From positions 1 to 22,776 of the IMG/VR virus record IMGVR_UViG_3300046028_001848: DNA of 22,776 nucleotides; one strand, written 5' to 3'. Of the stretch, positions 5,600 to 13,516 are shown in pieces. Within the stretch, counting starts at the first letter, position 1. Each line of letters starts with the position of its first letter. A model generated the notes under the pieces. That model was not told the DNA's origin, searched no databases, and was given only the letters and a program-made list of their open reading frames with translations. The translations under genes were made by a program, and so were the position numbers. Origin of the DNA: a virus.

Positions 5600-5925
5600 T
5601 GGAACTAGGTAGAGTAATATATTATTTAGATATGTGGCGTGAGTACATGAAGTCAGACAACAATAAGCTAGGCTATAAGTCTAGGTCTTCTGGCTTTCAC
5701 ACAGGCGGTGTACACTCGTTTGATGATATAGCTGACGAGGTTGATAGCCATAGCGTAAGAGTTGTGGATAAGGTGATAGACGATCTGCCGGCATTTCAGC
5801 GCAATGCTATATATGTGATCTATCTGGGCCAAAAGACAATGATGGACATGAAGGTATTAGATCGCTATTACGACAATGCAATGGCCATGTTGCAGCAAAA
5901 ACTGACAGAAAAGAACCTATATTAA
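5599..5925 (+). CDS. Putative late antiterminator Q-like protein (108 aa)
   Basis: The architecture resembles small phage Q antiterminators of the 21/933W type. An N-terminal LDMWREYMKSDNNKLGY is followed by a polar segment with GF, and then a sigma-region-4-like helix set (VDKVIDDLPAFQRNAIYVIYLG, then LDRYYDNAMAMLQQKL). The middle of the usual helix-turn-helix seems shortened. The strongest support is position: last early gene, followed within 8 bp by a near-consensus promoter and a 95-nt terminated transcript, then the late genes. The ATG overlaps the rusA stop (TAATG); an upstream in-frame start would lie inside rusA. Similarity is faint, so a small sigma-like regulator is an alternative. 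Confidence 0.5.
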   Translation: MELGRVIYYLDMWREYMKSDNNKLGYKSRSSGFHTGGVHSFDDIADEVDSHSVRVVDKVIDDLPAFQRNAIYVIYLGQKTMMDMKVLDRYYDNAMAMLQQKLTEKNLY

Positions 5926-5932
5926 ATACTAC

Positions 5933-5961
5933 TTGACAAACGAGCCATTTTGTGGTAATAT
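5933..5961 (+). promoter_or_regulatory. Near-consensus late promoter (pR'-like)
   Basis: TTGACA at 5933-5938, a 17-nt spacer and TAATAT at 5956-5961, 8 bp after the stop of the Q-like gene. The -35 is perfect and the spacer optimal; the -10 differs from TATAAT at two positions. Predicted start is near 5968. It should be constitutively used by host sigma70 polymerase, as is lambda pR'. Confidence 0.85.
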
Positions 5962-5967
5962 ACGACC

Positions 5968-6062
5968 TGCTGGTATAGTTGCGTCTATATGATTCATATA
6001 CCAAGCTTTAACCTAATCTCCGTTGGGTTCGGACTCTCCTAAAAGCTGAGTCCATTTTTTTT
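5968..6062 (+). ncRNA. Short structured transcript between late promoter and terminator
   Basis: About 95 nt with three hairpins. TGGTATA (5971-5977) pairs with TATACCA (5997-6003). AACCTAA (6010-6016) pairs with TTGGGTT (6023-6029) through a 6-nt loop. The terminator hairpin is at 6031-6053. No open frame or tRNA fold fits. The layout matches lambda 6S RNA made from pR' and stopped at tR' until Q acts. Length and fold are from reading; no known family recognised. Confidence 0.65.
6031..6062 (+). terminator. Intrinsic terminator tR'-like
   Basis: GGACTC (6031-6036) pairs with GAGTCC (6048-6053) around an 11-nt loop, followed by one A and eight T (6055-6062). The stem is short but GC-rich and the U-run long. 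It separates the late promoter from the whole structural operon, so readthrough would control late gene expression. Confidence 0.85.
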
Positions 6063-6128
6063 GGGTGAAATTAATATACATACTACTGGTATTAGTTGAA
6101 AGTAGCCCATCTATTAGAGGACACCTAT

Positions 6129-6287
6129 ATGCCATGGACAGAAAAACAGCACAGACTATTTCAAGCTGCCGCTCATAATCCGTCTATAGCAAAGCGTGTA
6201 GGGATCCCACAAGGGAAAGCAAGGATGATGGCTTCAGAGGGCGTAAAGAAAGACCCTAAGAAGTTAGCGGCTGCATTAATGAAGTAA
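6129..6287 (+). CDS. Small conserved phage protein upstream of terminase (52 aa)
   Basis: A basic 52-residue protein starting MPWTEKQHRLFQAAAHNP and continuing KRVGIPQGKARMMASEGV. Similar short basic proteins with this motif occur, from memory, next to terminase genes in many phages; their role is not established. I chose ATG 6129 because GAGGA lies 7-8 nt upstream, whereas the longer TTG frame from 6096 has no ribosome site. It is the first gene after the late terminator. Confidence 0.7.
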   Translation: MPWTEKQHRLFQAAAHNPSIAKRVGIPQGKARMMASEGVKKDPKKLAAALMK

Positions 6288-6328
6288 CTTAACAATTATG
6301 GGGCATAAGACCACTCTTGTGAACATAT

Positions 6329-6577
6329 ATGACAGAAGAAAAAAGACAAGCTGGCAGACCAATAGGTAAACGACACCAGGAAGATGTGCGTAGCAAGATA
6401 CAAGCTACTCAAATAATCAATAGATTATATAGCGCATTTCAAGGTGAAGTAGAGCTAACAGCGATACAAGTTAATATAGCAAAGACTTTATTAGACAAAG
6501 TCTTACCTGACTTAAAAGCGATTGAACAGACGACTCAGCTTACTGCTGATGTTGAAGTCTACGCATGGCAAGAATAA
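6329..6577 (+). CDS. Putative terminase small subunit
   Basis: An 82-residue helical protein with N-terminal QAGRPIGKRHQ, then KIQATQIINRLYSAFQGE and LTAIQVNIAKTLLDKVLPDLKAIEQ. The AGRP start and TxxQxxxAKxLLDKVLPDL helix are typical of short phage proteins annotated as terminase small subunits, and it overlaps the large-subunit gene by 13 nt. Small subunits recognise the packaging site and assemble as rings. It is shorter than classic ones (about 140-180 aa), so it may be a minimal version. The ribosome site is weak. Confidence 0.65.
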   Translation: MTEEKRQAGRPIGKRHQEDVRSKIQATQIINRLYSAFQGEVELTAIQVNIAKTLLDKVLPDLKAIEQTTQLTADVEVYAWQE

Positions 6578-7890
6578 TACCTTACAAGCCTAGGGAAGCG
6601 TTCCAACCATTACACACTAGCAACAAGCGATGGAAGGTTGTAGTAGCCCACCGTAGGGCAGGTAAGACAGTAGCGTGTGTCAATCAGCTCATTAAAGAAG
6701 CTGTAATGAGCAAGCGTAATGATTTTCGTGCAGCATACATAGCGCCATTCTATAAACAGGCTAAGTCTGTAGCCTGGGACTATTTTAAATACTTTACTAG
6801 GGTAATTGATGGCATCGTCATTAATGAGTCAGAGCTACGCATTGATTTTAAGAACGGTGCAAGGATTCAGCTTTTTGGTGCTGATAATGCTGACAGCCTT
6901 CGTGGTCTTTACCTTGATAGTATCGTCTGTGATGAGTATGGTGATTGGAGGGCTAATGTATTCCAGTACATCATCCGTCCTGCATTGGCTGATAGACAAG
7001 GTAAAGCGGTCATAATCGGAACGCCTAAGGGCAGAAACGCCTTTTGGCAGACATACGATAGAGCTATACACTCCGATGATTGGCTGGCTTTAAAAATAAC
7101 AGTTAGTGATTCAGGCATACTACCGCAATCAGAGATTGACTCATTAAAGCAAGAGTTATCTGAAGACGCATGGCGTCAAGAGATGGAATGTGACTTTGAT
7201 GCTGCATTGCCTGGTGCTATATGGGGTCGTGAGTTATACCAAGCAGAGCAAGATGGACGAGTAACTGGCGTAGAGTATGATGAGTTTGCCCCTGTGTTTA
7301 CTGCATGGGACTTAGGCTACTCTGATGACACGGCTGTGTTCTTCTATCAAGTAGTGCAAGGTGAGGTTCACTTCATTGACTACTACGCTGCTAGTGGCAA
7401 ATCTATTGACCATTACGCTGCACACATACTAAGCAAGCCTTATAAATACAAGACGCACTTCCTACCACACGATGCTAGAGCTAAGACCTTGGCCTCTGGT
7501 GGTAAATCAGTCATTGAGATGTTGGCCGAACACTTGAGCATAACTAAGATGGCAATCACACCTAGCCTATCACTACATGATGGCATACAGGCGGTAAGAC
7601 AAATGATGCCTAAAGCATGGTTTGATAAAGAGCGTTGTTATGATGGCCTAGAGGCTCTCAAACAGTATCAGCGTGAGTGGGATGATGACAAGAAAATGTT
7701 TAGGGATAAACCTAGACACGATTGGACATCTCATGCGGCAGATGCTATGCGTTATGCTGCTATTAACTGGCGTGAAGAACATAAGCCTGTGGTAGAAGAC
7801 AAACCAATTAGAGGCATCATGGTCGGTCAGACCGATGTCACACTCAATGAACTATGGGCCACACAGCCTAAACAACCTAAAAGGATTTAA
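6565..7890 (+). CDS. terL: Terminase large subunit (ATPase plus nuclease)
   Basis: A 441-residue packaging motor that pumps DNA into the prohead and cuts concatemers. The ATPase domain shows Walker A AHRRAGKT (28-35), Walker B with catalytic Glu SIVCDEYG (119-126) and coupling motif IGTPKGRN (151-158). The RNase H-like nuclease domain shows D249 in TAWDLGYSDDTA, HDAR (302-305) and the final acid in HAADAMRYA (D393). All key residues are present and the length is normal for this class. The start lies inside the small-subunit gene, so the two are coupled. Portal follows after two small genes. Confidence 0.95.
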   Translation: MARIIPYKPREAFQPLHTSNKRWKVVVAHRRAGKTVACVNQLIKEAVMSKRNDFRAAYIAPFYKQAKSVAWDYFKYFTRVIDGIVINESELRIDFKNGARIQLFGADNADSLRGLYLDSIVCDEYGDWRANVFQYIIRPALADRQGKAVIIGTPKGRNAFWQTYDRAIHSDDWLALKITVSDSGILPQSEIDSLKQELSEDAWRQEMECDFDAALPGAIWGRELYQAEQDGRVTGVEYDEFAPVFTAWDLGYSDDTAVFFYQVVQGEVHFIDYYAASGKSIDHYAAHILSKPYKYKTHFLPHDARAKTLASGGKSVIEMLAEHLSITKMAITPSLSLHDGIQAVRQMMPKAWFDKERCYDGLEALKQYQREWDDDKKMFRDKPRHDWTSHAADAMRYAAINWREEHKPVVEDKPIRGIMVGQTDVTLNELWATQPKQPKRI

Positions 7891-7892
7891 CT

Positions 7893-8168
7893 ATGAGCGG
7901 TATTGCTAATTATGTTGGTGGTTACAAACAAATCACTGCAACAGGTAATGTATCACCTATCGGCTGCAAGCTATTGGGCATCTTAGTATCAGCGTCATCA
8001 AGCGGTACAGTAACCATATACGACTCAGCTACGACTACAACATCTACAAAAGTAGTAGACACAATAACATTGACTGCTGGCACATGGTTGCCTATGCCTA
8101 TCGGCTTTGCTTCTGGCGTATACATCGTTGTTGGTGGCACATTAAGCGCAACTGTAGTTTACGCATAA
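7893..8168 (+). CDS. Small beta-rich virion-associated protein (91 aa)
   Basis: A Thr/Ser/Gly/Val-rich protein with alternating hydrophobic residues (CKLLGILVSASSSGTVTIYD, then GTWLPMPIGFASGVYIVVGG), which suggests one beta sandwich. AAGGA precedes the ATG by about 7 nt. Between terminase and portal, similar small proteins are usually unassigned; a head-decoration or accessory structural role is plausible but unproven. Confidence 0.6.
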   Translation: MSGIANYVGGYKQITATGNVSPIGCKLLGILVSASSSGTVTIYDSATTTTSTKVVDTITLTAGTWLPMPIGFASGVYIVVGGTLSATVVYA

Positions 8169-8177
8169 GGATTAACA

Positions 8178-8366
8178 ATGACTGAATTGGAATTGTTAAA
8201 GATTGAAATAGCTGAATTAAAAGCAAAGGTAGCAATGTTGGAAGTTCGTCCTATTTATGTGCCAACTCCTGCGCCATATCCAATTTATCCATTTAATCCA
8301 TGGCAACAACCATACATTACTTGTGGTGCATATAGCACAACCAACACCACAACATCTTCAATTTAA
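8178..8366 (+). CDS. Small coiled-coil and Pro/Tyr-rich protein (62 aa)
   Basis: The N-terminal 23 residues form a heptad helix (LELLKIEIAELKAKVAMLEV). The rest is extended and rich in Pro, Tyr and Thr (VPTPAPYPIYPFNPWQQP). AGGATTAAC precedes the ATG. The shape suggests a small oligomer with flexible tails, seen in some virion accessory proteins. No family recognised. Confidence 0.6.
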   Translation: MTELELLKIEIAELKAKVAMLEVRPIYVPTPAPYPIYPFNPWQQPYITCGAYSTTNTTTSSI

Positions 8367-8375
8367 GGATAACTC

Positions 8376-10541
8376 ATGGCTAAGGTTTCGCAAATAATGT
8401 CAGAGGTACAAACATACCTTGATATGTTTAGCCAGTACGACAAAGAGTTTGCTAAGTGGGAAGGTCGTGTAGAGAAGATTCTCAAACGCTACCGTGATGA
8501 CCGTACTACAACTACGGCTCAATCTCACTACAACATCTTGTGGGCTAATGTACAGACTCTGAAGGCTGCAACCTTTAGCCGTATGCCTAAACCAGATGTG
8601 TCACGCAGACACAAAGACAGTGACCCTGTTGCTCGTGTTGCGTCTATGTTGCTAGAGCGTGCTTTAGACTTTGAGATAAGCAATACAGAAGACTTCTACC
8701 ACTCTCTTAACTCATGCGTCTATGACCGCTTCCTAGGTGGTCGTGGTACATCATGGATACGCTACGAGCCTATCATTGAAACAGATGACACCTTCGTGTC
8801 TGAAGACGAGCTAGACAGCGACTCTGTATCTGAATACCTAGACATTGAGCAAACACCAGTAGATTATGTGCATTGGCGTGACTTTGGTCATAACTCCGCT
8901 AGGACATGGGACGAGGTATCGTGTGTATGGCGTAAAGTCTACATGACTCGCCAAATGCTTAAAGAGCGTTTCCCTGAAGACAAGTTTGATGACCTGTGGA
9001 AAAGAATACCACTAGACGCTTCACCTGATGAGCCTCGCACTAAGATGACTGAGGGCGTCACTAAGCGTGGTCTAATCTACGAGGTATGGGATAAAGAAGA
9101 GAAGTGCGTCTATTGGATTAGCAAATCCATGGGCAAAATACTAGACAAGCGTGAAGACCCACTACAGTTAGAGGAGTTCTTCCCATGTCCAGAGCCTATC
9201 TACTCTACGCTTACTAACGAAACACTTGTACCAGTTCCTGACTTCACTCTATACCAAGACCAAGCTAACGAGCTAGACACGCTATCAGACCGTATTAAGG
9301 GCCTAGTGGACGCTATGAAGGTTCGTGGCTTCTATGACGCTGCAAATGCTGATCTAGGCCGTCTATTTACAGAGGGTGACAACAATACACTTATTCCTGT
9401 TAAGAACTACGCTGCCTTTGCTGAAAAAGGTGGCTTAGGTGGTGCTGTAGAATTCGTTGACCTAACGCCTATTGCTAACGCATTGAACATGGCTTATCAA
9501 GCTATGGGTCAAGTTAAACAGCAAATCTACGACATTACAGGTATATCTGACATTGTTCGTGGTGCAAGTAACGCTAACGAAACTGCTACTGCTCAACAAA
9601 TCAAGGGTCAGTACGCTACATTGCGTCTTAAGACTTACCAAGACGAAGTGGCACGCTTTGCCTCACAAATACTTAAGATTAAAGCACAGATTATTTGTCA
9701 ACACTTCCAACCTGAAACCATCCTTAAAATTGGTGGTGCTGAGTTGCTAAGTCAAACAGACCAACAGTTAGTGCCACAAGCTATTGAGTTGTTAAAAGAC
9801 AATCCTATGCGTACATTCCGCATTGAGATTGCCACAGACTCTATGCTTTACGCTGATGAGCAGCAAGAGAAGACTGACCGTGTAGAGTTCTTACAAGCTA
9901 CAAGCTCATTCATTGAGAAAGCCATACAAGGCGCTCAAGCTGTGCCTGAATTGACTCCATTGTTGATGGACTTGCTCAAGTTCGGTGTTCAAGGCTTCCG
10001 TGTTGGTCGTACACTAGAGGGTGAGTTTGATACATTTGCTGATGCAGAGAAAGAAAAACAAATGCAAGCGGCTGCTAACCCACAACCACCAGCTCCAGAC
10101 CCTGAAATGATTAAAGCTCAAGCTGAACAACAAAAAATGCAGATGGAAGCTCAACTAGAGCAAATGCGTATGCAGTTGGAAGGTCAAAAGCTAGAGTTTG
10201 AGAAGTATAAAGCTGACCTTGACAACCAAACTAAGGTCGTTGTAGCCGAGATTAACGCTAAGACAGACCTACACCTTAAGTCATTAGATATTAATGCGGC
10301 TAAAGAGCAAGAAACGCTTACTGAAGTCACGCCTGGTGGCATTGAGCAGCCCACATCTGCATTGTCAGAGTTGATTGAGTCAATAAACAACAACATGGCC
10401 ATGATGGTAGCTACGCAACAACAGCACAACCAAGACTTAGTGTTGCAACAACAAGCAGCCCATGACAACTTAGTGGGTCAGCTAACTAAACCTAAACAGG
10501 TTATGCGTGGTGCTGATGGCAAAATTATAGGTGTGCAATGA
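8376..10541 (+). CDS. Portal protein (P22-like, 721 aa)
   Basis: The 721-residue length matches P22 portal (725). The first 270 residues hold a typical portal wing region (SHYNILWANVQTLKAATF; VYDRFLGGRGTSWIRYEP). The core includes TGISDIVRGASNANETATAQ (about 389-408), a classic portal stretch before the long helix. From about 555 to 630 it is Gln/Glu/Lys-rich coiled coil, consistent with the barrel helices of P22-type portals. A distinct tail domain (661-721) follows and is repeated in the next gene. Portal forms the dodecamer at the head vertex through which DNA passes. Confidence 0.9.
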   Translation: MAKVSQIMSEVQTYLDMFSQYDKEFAKWEGRVEKILKRYRDDRTTTTAQSHYNILWANVQTLKAATFSRMPKPDVSRRHKDSDPVARVASMLLERALDFEISNTEDFYHSLNSCVYDRFLGGRGTSWIRYEPIIETDDTFVSEDELDSDSVSEYLDIEQTPVDYVHWRDFGHNSARTWDEVSCVWRKVYMTRQMLKERFPEDKFDDLWKRIPLDASPDEPRTKMTEGVTKRGLIYEVWDKEEKCVYWISKSMGKILDKREDPLQLEEFFPCPEPIYSTLTNETLVPVPDFTLYQDQANELDTLSDRIKGLVDAMKVRGFYDAANADLGRLFTEGDNNTLIPVKNYAAFAEKGGLGGAVEFVDLTPIANALNMAYQAMGQVKQQIYDITGISDIVRGASNANETATAQQIKGQYATLRLKTYQDEVARFASQILKIKAQIICQHFQPETILKIGGAELLSQTDQQLVPQAIELLKDNPMRTFRIEIATDSMLYADEQQEKTDRVEFLQATSSFIEKAIQGAQAVPELTPLLMDLLKFGVQGFRVGRTLEGEFDTFADAEKEKQMQAAANPQPPAPDPEMIKAQAEQQKMQMEAQLEQMRMQLEGQKLEFEKYKADLDNQTKVVVAEINAKTDLHLKSLDINAAKEQETLTEVTPGGIEQPTSALSELIESINNNMAMMVATQQQHNQDLVLQQQAAHDNLVGQLTKPKQVMRGADGKIIGVQ

Positions 10542-10732
10542 GTTCTGACGCATTAAAAGGCTTAGTTAAGTCTATCAATGACAATATGCGTCACATGATG
10601 AATGTGCAACATGATGGCCACAAGCAATTAATGGAACATCAAGCTATTGCTCACCTAAACCTAATAGATCGTCTTACACAGCCTAAGCAAGTGGTTCGTG
10701 ATGAGAATGGCAAAATCATCGGAGTTAAATAA
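10538..10732 (+). CDS. Free-standing copy of the portal C-terminal domain (64 aa)
   Basis: The whole protein aligns with portal residues 661-721. Both contain SIN(N/D)NM, a Gln/His-rich middle and end with (K/Q)PKQV(M/V)R, then DGK/NGK and IIGV. The gene overlaps the portal stop (ATGA) and its own stop abuts the fibre gene. It appears to be a tandem duplication of the 3' end of the portal gene. A trans-acting partner of the portal tail is possible; function unknown. Confidence 0.8.
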   Translation: MSSDALKGLVKSINDNMRHMMNVQHDGHKQLMEHQAIAHLNLIDRLTQPKQVVRDENGKIIGVK

Positions 10733-13152
10733 TGGCGCTAGTATTAGCAGATAGAGTATTAGAAACGACAGCCGTAACAGGGACAGGTAATGCTGCCCTT
10801 GGTGGCGCTCAAGCTAACTACCAGACTTTCTCTGTTATTGGCGATGGCTCTACTACTTACTACACTATTGTAGACAACACAAACAATGAGTGGGAAGTTG
10901 GTATTGGTACCTATGTATCAGCAGGCAACTACATCTCTCGTGATACAGTATTGTCATCATCTAATGCTGGTGCATTAGTTTACTTTGGCAGTGGCACAAA
11001 AGACATATTCTGTGACCTACCTGCCGAGAAGGTTGCAACACTAGGTGCATTAAGCTATCAAGGCACATGGAACGCATCAACCAATGTACCAACACTAGCA
11101 AGTGGCGTAGGTACGCAAGGCTACTATTATGTAGTAAGCGTGGCAGGCTCAACAAACCTAGATGGCATAACTGATTGGAAGGTCAACGATTACGCTATCT
11201 ATAACGGTACAGCCTGGCAAAAGATTGACAACACAGACGCTGTTACATCGGTAAACGGTCAAACAGGCGTAGTAGTATTGACGGCCAGTGATGTTGGCGC
11301 TCAACCTGCTGGCACTTATGTGACCTCAGTAGGTGCTACAAGCCCTGTTACAAGCTCTGGTGGCACAAGCCCTACTATTGCTATGCCTGCCGCTACAACA
11401 AGCGTATCGGGCTATCTCACTAGCACAGATTGGAATACATTTAACGGCAAAGCTCCAGCCACATCAGGTACATCCATTCTTTATGGCAATGGCACAGGTG
11501 GCTTTAGTAATGTAACGGTAGGCTCAGGATTAAGCTTTACTGGTGGCACTCTTAGCTCTTCAGGTGGCAGCGGTACGGTAACCAGCGTAGGTGGCACAGG
11601 AACTGTTAGCGGTATTAGTTTAAGCGGTACTGTAACCTCATCAGGCAACCTAACATTAGGTGGGTCATTAGATTTATCAGCGCCTCCTGCTATTGGTGGA
11701 ACTACACGCAACAGTGCTGCGTTTACTACAGAATTAATAGGCCCATCAGCATCAGCCAACTTCACTCGTTTCCCTAACGCTTTAGCAGTTATATCTGATA
11801 CCGATTCAAGTATTCAACAAAACGAATCGTTATATATTGGCACAATGTCGGAAGCCGTCAGCGTTGGCACTACTTGGGCATCAGGCGTTTATGGTGCTGG
11901 TTATACTAATGCAACTGGAAGTGGTCGCGGCACAGGCGTTACAGGTGAAGGCCATGTTGGTGCGGCTGGCGATACAGGCGTTTGCGTTGGTGTTCGCGGT
12001 TACGCAAAAGATGTTCATACAGGCAACTACAACATTGGTCTTTATGGCGATGCTGAAAACGGTGACACTGGGTTAACTTATGGTGGCAATGTAGCCTTAT
12101 TCTTAGCTAACGGTAACATCGTCACATCGTCTGCGGCTGATAAATCATGGTATTTAGGTGGCAACATTACATTTGATGGCCAAGGCACGGCTAAGACTAT
12201 TGGCGTAACTAACGGTGCTGTGTTTGCGTTAGGAACACCAACATCAGGCACATTGACTAATTGCACAGGCTTGCCAAATGCAGGTCTAGTAAATTCAAGC
12301 ATAACTATTAACGGCACACCAGTGAGCTTGGGCGGTTCTGCAAGCGTTGGCACAGTAACTAGCGTAACAGGCACAGCTCCTGTCGTGTCTAGTGGTGGTG
12401 CTACACCTGCTATCTCTATGGCAGCGGCTAACACAAGCACTAACGGTTATTTAACATCAACCGATTGGAATACCTTTAACGGTAAAGGTTCTGGCACTGT
12501 AACTAGCGCATCAGTTGTTAGCGCCAATGGATTTGCTGGCACCGTGGCTACTGCAACAACAACTCCAGCTATTACAATCTCAACATCTATTACTGGCATT
12601 GTTAAAGGTAATGGCACAGCGATTAGTGCAGCTACGGCTGGTACAGATTATGTTGCTCCTGGCGGTGCATTGGGTACGCCATCTAGCGGAACTTTAACTA
12701 ATTGCACTTTTCCTACATTAAACCAAAACACTACTGGTTCTGCTGCTACATTTACTAGCACCTCTCAAAACTCTCAATTCAACTCAATTGGAGTAGGAAC
12801 GGCAGGGTCAGGTACTGCTGGTGAAATTCGTGCTACCAACAATGTAACTGCCTACTATTCAGACGATCGTTTTAAAACAAACTTAGGCAACATAACAAAA
12901 GCTTTAGATAAAGTGCAGTCTTTAAATGGCTTCTATTATGAAGCTAATGAGCTTGCTCAATCTTACGGCTATGAAAAGAAATTAGAGGTTGGTGTATCTG
13001 CACAGCAAGTGCAAGCTGTTATGCCAGAGGTTGTGGCCCCAGCTCCAATTGATGAAAACTATTTGACTGTTAGGTATGAGCGTTTAGTGCCATTGCTAAT
13101 AGAGGCCATTAAAGAATTAAAAGCAGAAGTTGACTCGCTGAAAGGTAAATAA
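10732..13152 (+). CDS. Tail fibre / receptor-binding protein with S74 chaperone domain
   Basis: An 806-residue Gly/Ser/Thr-rich fibre. The N-terminus (MALVLADRVLETTAVTGTGN) resembles a common fibre adaptor start. The shaft has repeats, including GYLTSTDWNTFNGK twice (within 198-240 and 544-585) and GTP(T/S)SGTLTNCT twice. The C-terminal 98 residues form an intramolecular chaperone of the S74 type: S710 in YSDDRFKTN, GVSAQQVQAVMPEVV, then LTVRYERLVPLLIEAIKELK and a coiled coil. S74 domains trimerise the fibre and cut themselves off before the Ser, so mature protein would end near 709. It lies between portal and scaffold genes, an unusual place for a fibre. Host range is probably set here. Confidence 0.9.
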   Translation: MALVLADRVLETTAVTGTGNAALGGAQANYQTFSVIGDGSTTYYTIVDNTNNEWEVGIGTYVSAGNYISRDTVLSSSNAGALVYFGSGTKDIFCDLPAEKVATLGALSYQGTWNASTNVPTLASGVGTQGYYYVVSVAGSTNLDGITDWKVNDYAIYNGTAWQKIDNTDAVTSVNGQTGVVVLTASDVGAQPAGTYVTSVGATSPVTSSGGTSPTIAMPAATTSVSGYLTSTDWNTFNGKAPATSGTSILYGNGTGGFSNVTVGSGLSFTGGTLSSSGGSGTVTSVGGTGTVSGISLSGTVTSSGNLTLGGSLDLSAPPAIGGTTRNSAAFTTELIGPSASANFTRFPNALAVISDTDSSIQQNESLYIGTMSEAVSVGTTWASGVYGAGYTNATGSGRGTGVTGEGHVGAAGDTGVCVGVRGYAKDVHTGNYNIGLYGDAENGDTGLTYGGNVALFLANGNIVTSSAADKSWYLGGNITFDGQGTAKTIGVTNGAVFALGTPTSGTLTNCTGLPNAGLVNSSITINGTPVSLGGSASVGTVTSVTGTAPVVSSGGATPAISMAAANTSTNGYLTSTDWNTFNGKGSGTVTSASVVSANGFAGTVATATTTPAITISTSITGIVKGNGTAISAATAGTDYVAPGGALGTPSSGTLTNCTFPTLNQNTTGSAATFTSTSQNSQFNSIGVGTAGSGTAGEIRATNNVTAYYSDDRFKTNLGNITKALDKVQSLNGFYYEANELAQSYGYEKKLEVGVSAQQVQAVMPEVVAPAPIDENYLTVRYERLVPLLIEAIKELKAEVDSLKGK

Positions 13153-13514
13153 TGTTTGGATTTAACGCATTTGCCTCAACAGCGTTTAACTCATTACTAT
13201 CGGCTATTACGCCTCCAACACCATCAGCATGGGGGTCTAAAGGTGGTCTAGGCAAGAAAAAGAAAGAACACATACGCAAGTCAGCTAGAGCTGAGATGCA
13301 AGACCATGTAAAAGAGTTATTTGCAGAGCCGGTAGCAGAAGACTTAAAACAAGAGGTTGCTAAGTATGTTAAGCCGTCACAAGGCTTGTCTATCCATTCC
13401 ATTGATTACGGCAAATTAGCTCAAGATGTGGACTTAGTGCAACGGATCATTAACAGATTTAGAGAAATGCAACAAGAACAGGAGGATGAAGCATTACTAC
13501 TAATGCTCATGTAA
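13152..13514 (+). CDS. Hypothetical late protein (120 aa)
   Basis: The N-terminus is small and neutral (MFGFNAFASTAFNSLLSAIT), then Lys-rich (GGLGKKKKEHIRKSAR). The C-terminal two thirds are helical, ending in a Gln/Glu helix (FREMQQEQEDEALLLMLM). The ATG overlaps the fibre stop (TAATG). The length and place in the head operon suggest a minor virion or assembly factor; no family recognised. Confidence 0.65.
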   Translation: MFGFNAFASTAFNSLLSAITPPTPSAWGSKGGLGKKKKEHIRKSARAEMQDHVKELFAEPVAEDLKQEVAKYVKPSQGLSIHSIDYGKLAQDVDLVQRIINRFREMQQEQEDEALLLMLM

Positions 13515-13516
13515 CC

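Noticed and set aside
5965-6045. Possible tRNA in the late leader (GGTTCGGACTC resembles a T-arm)
   Set aside because: The bases flanking the would-be T-loop do not pair as a T-stem, no acceptor stem or anticodon arm fits, and the same bases form the terminator stem.
10100-10260. Gln/Glu repeats in the portal gene as a separate gene or frameshift
   Set aside because: The frame is continuous and coiled coil is expected in the C-terminal part of P22-like portals.
11481-12440. Minus-strand open frames of 94 and 120 codons across the fibre gene
   Set aside because: Pro/Val/Leu-rich translations typical of antisense shadows of a Gly/Thr/Ser repeat gene; no ribosome sites or neighbours.
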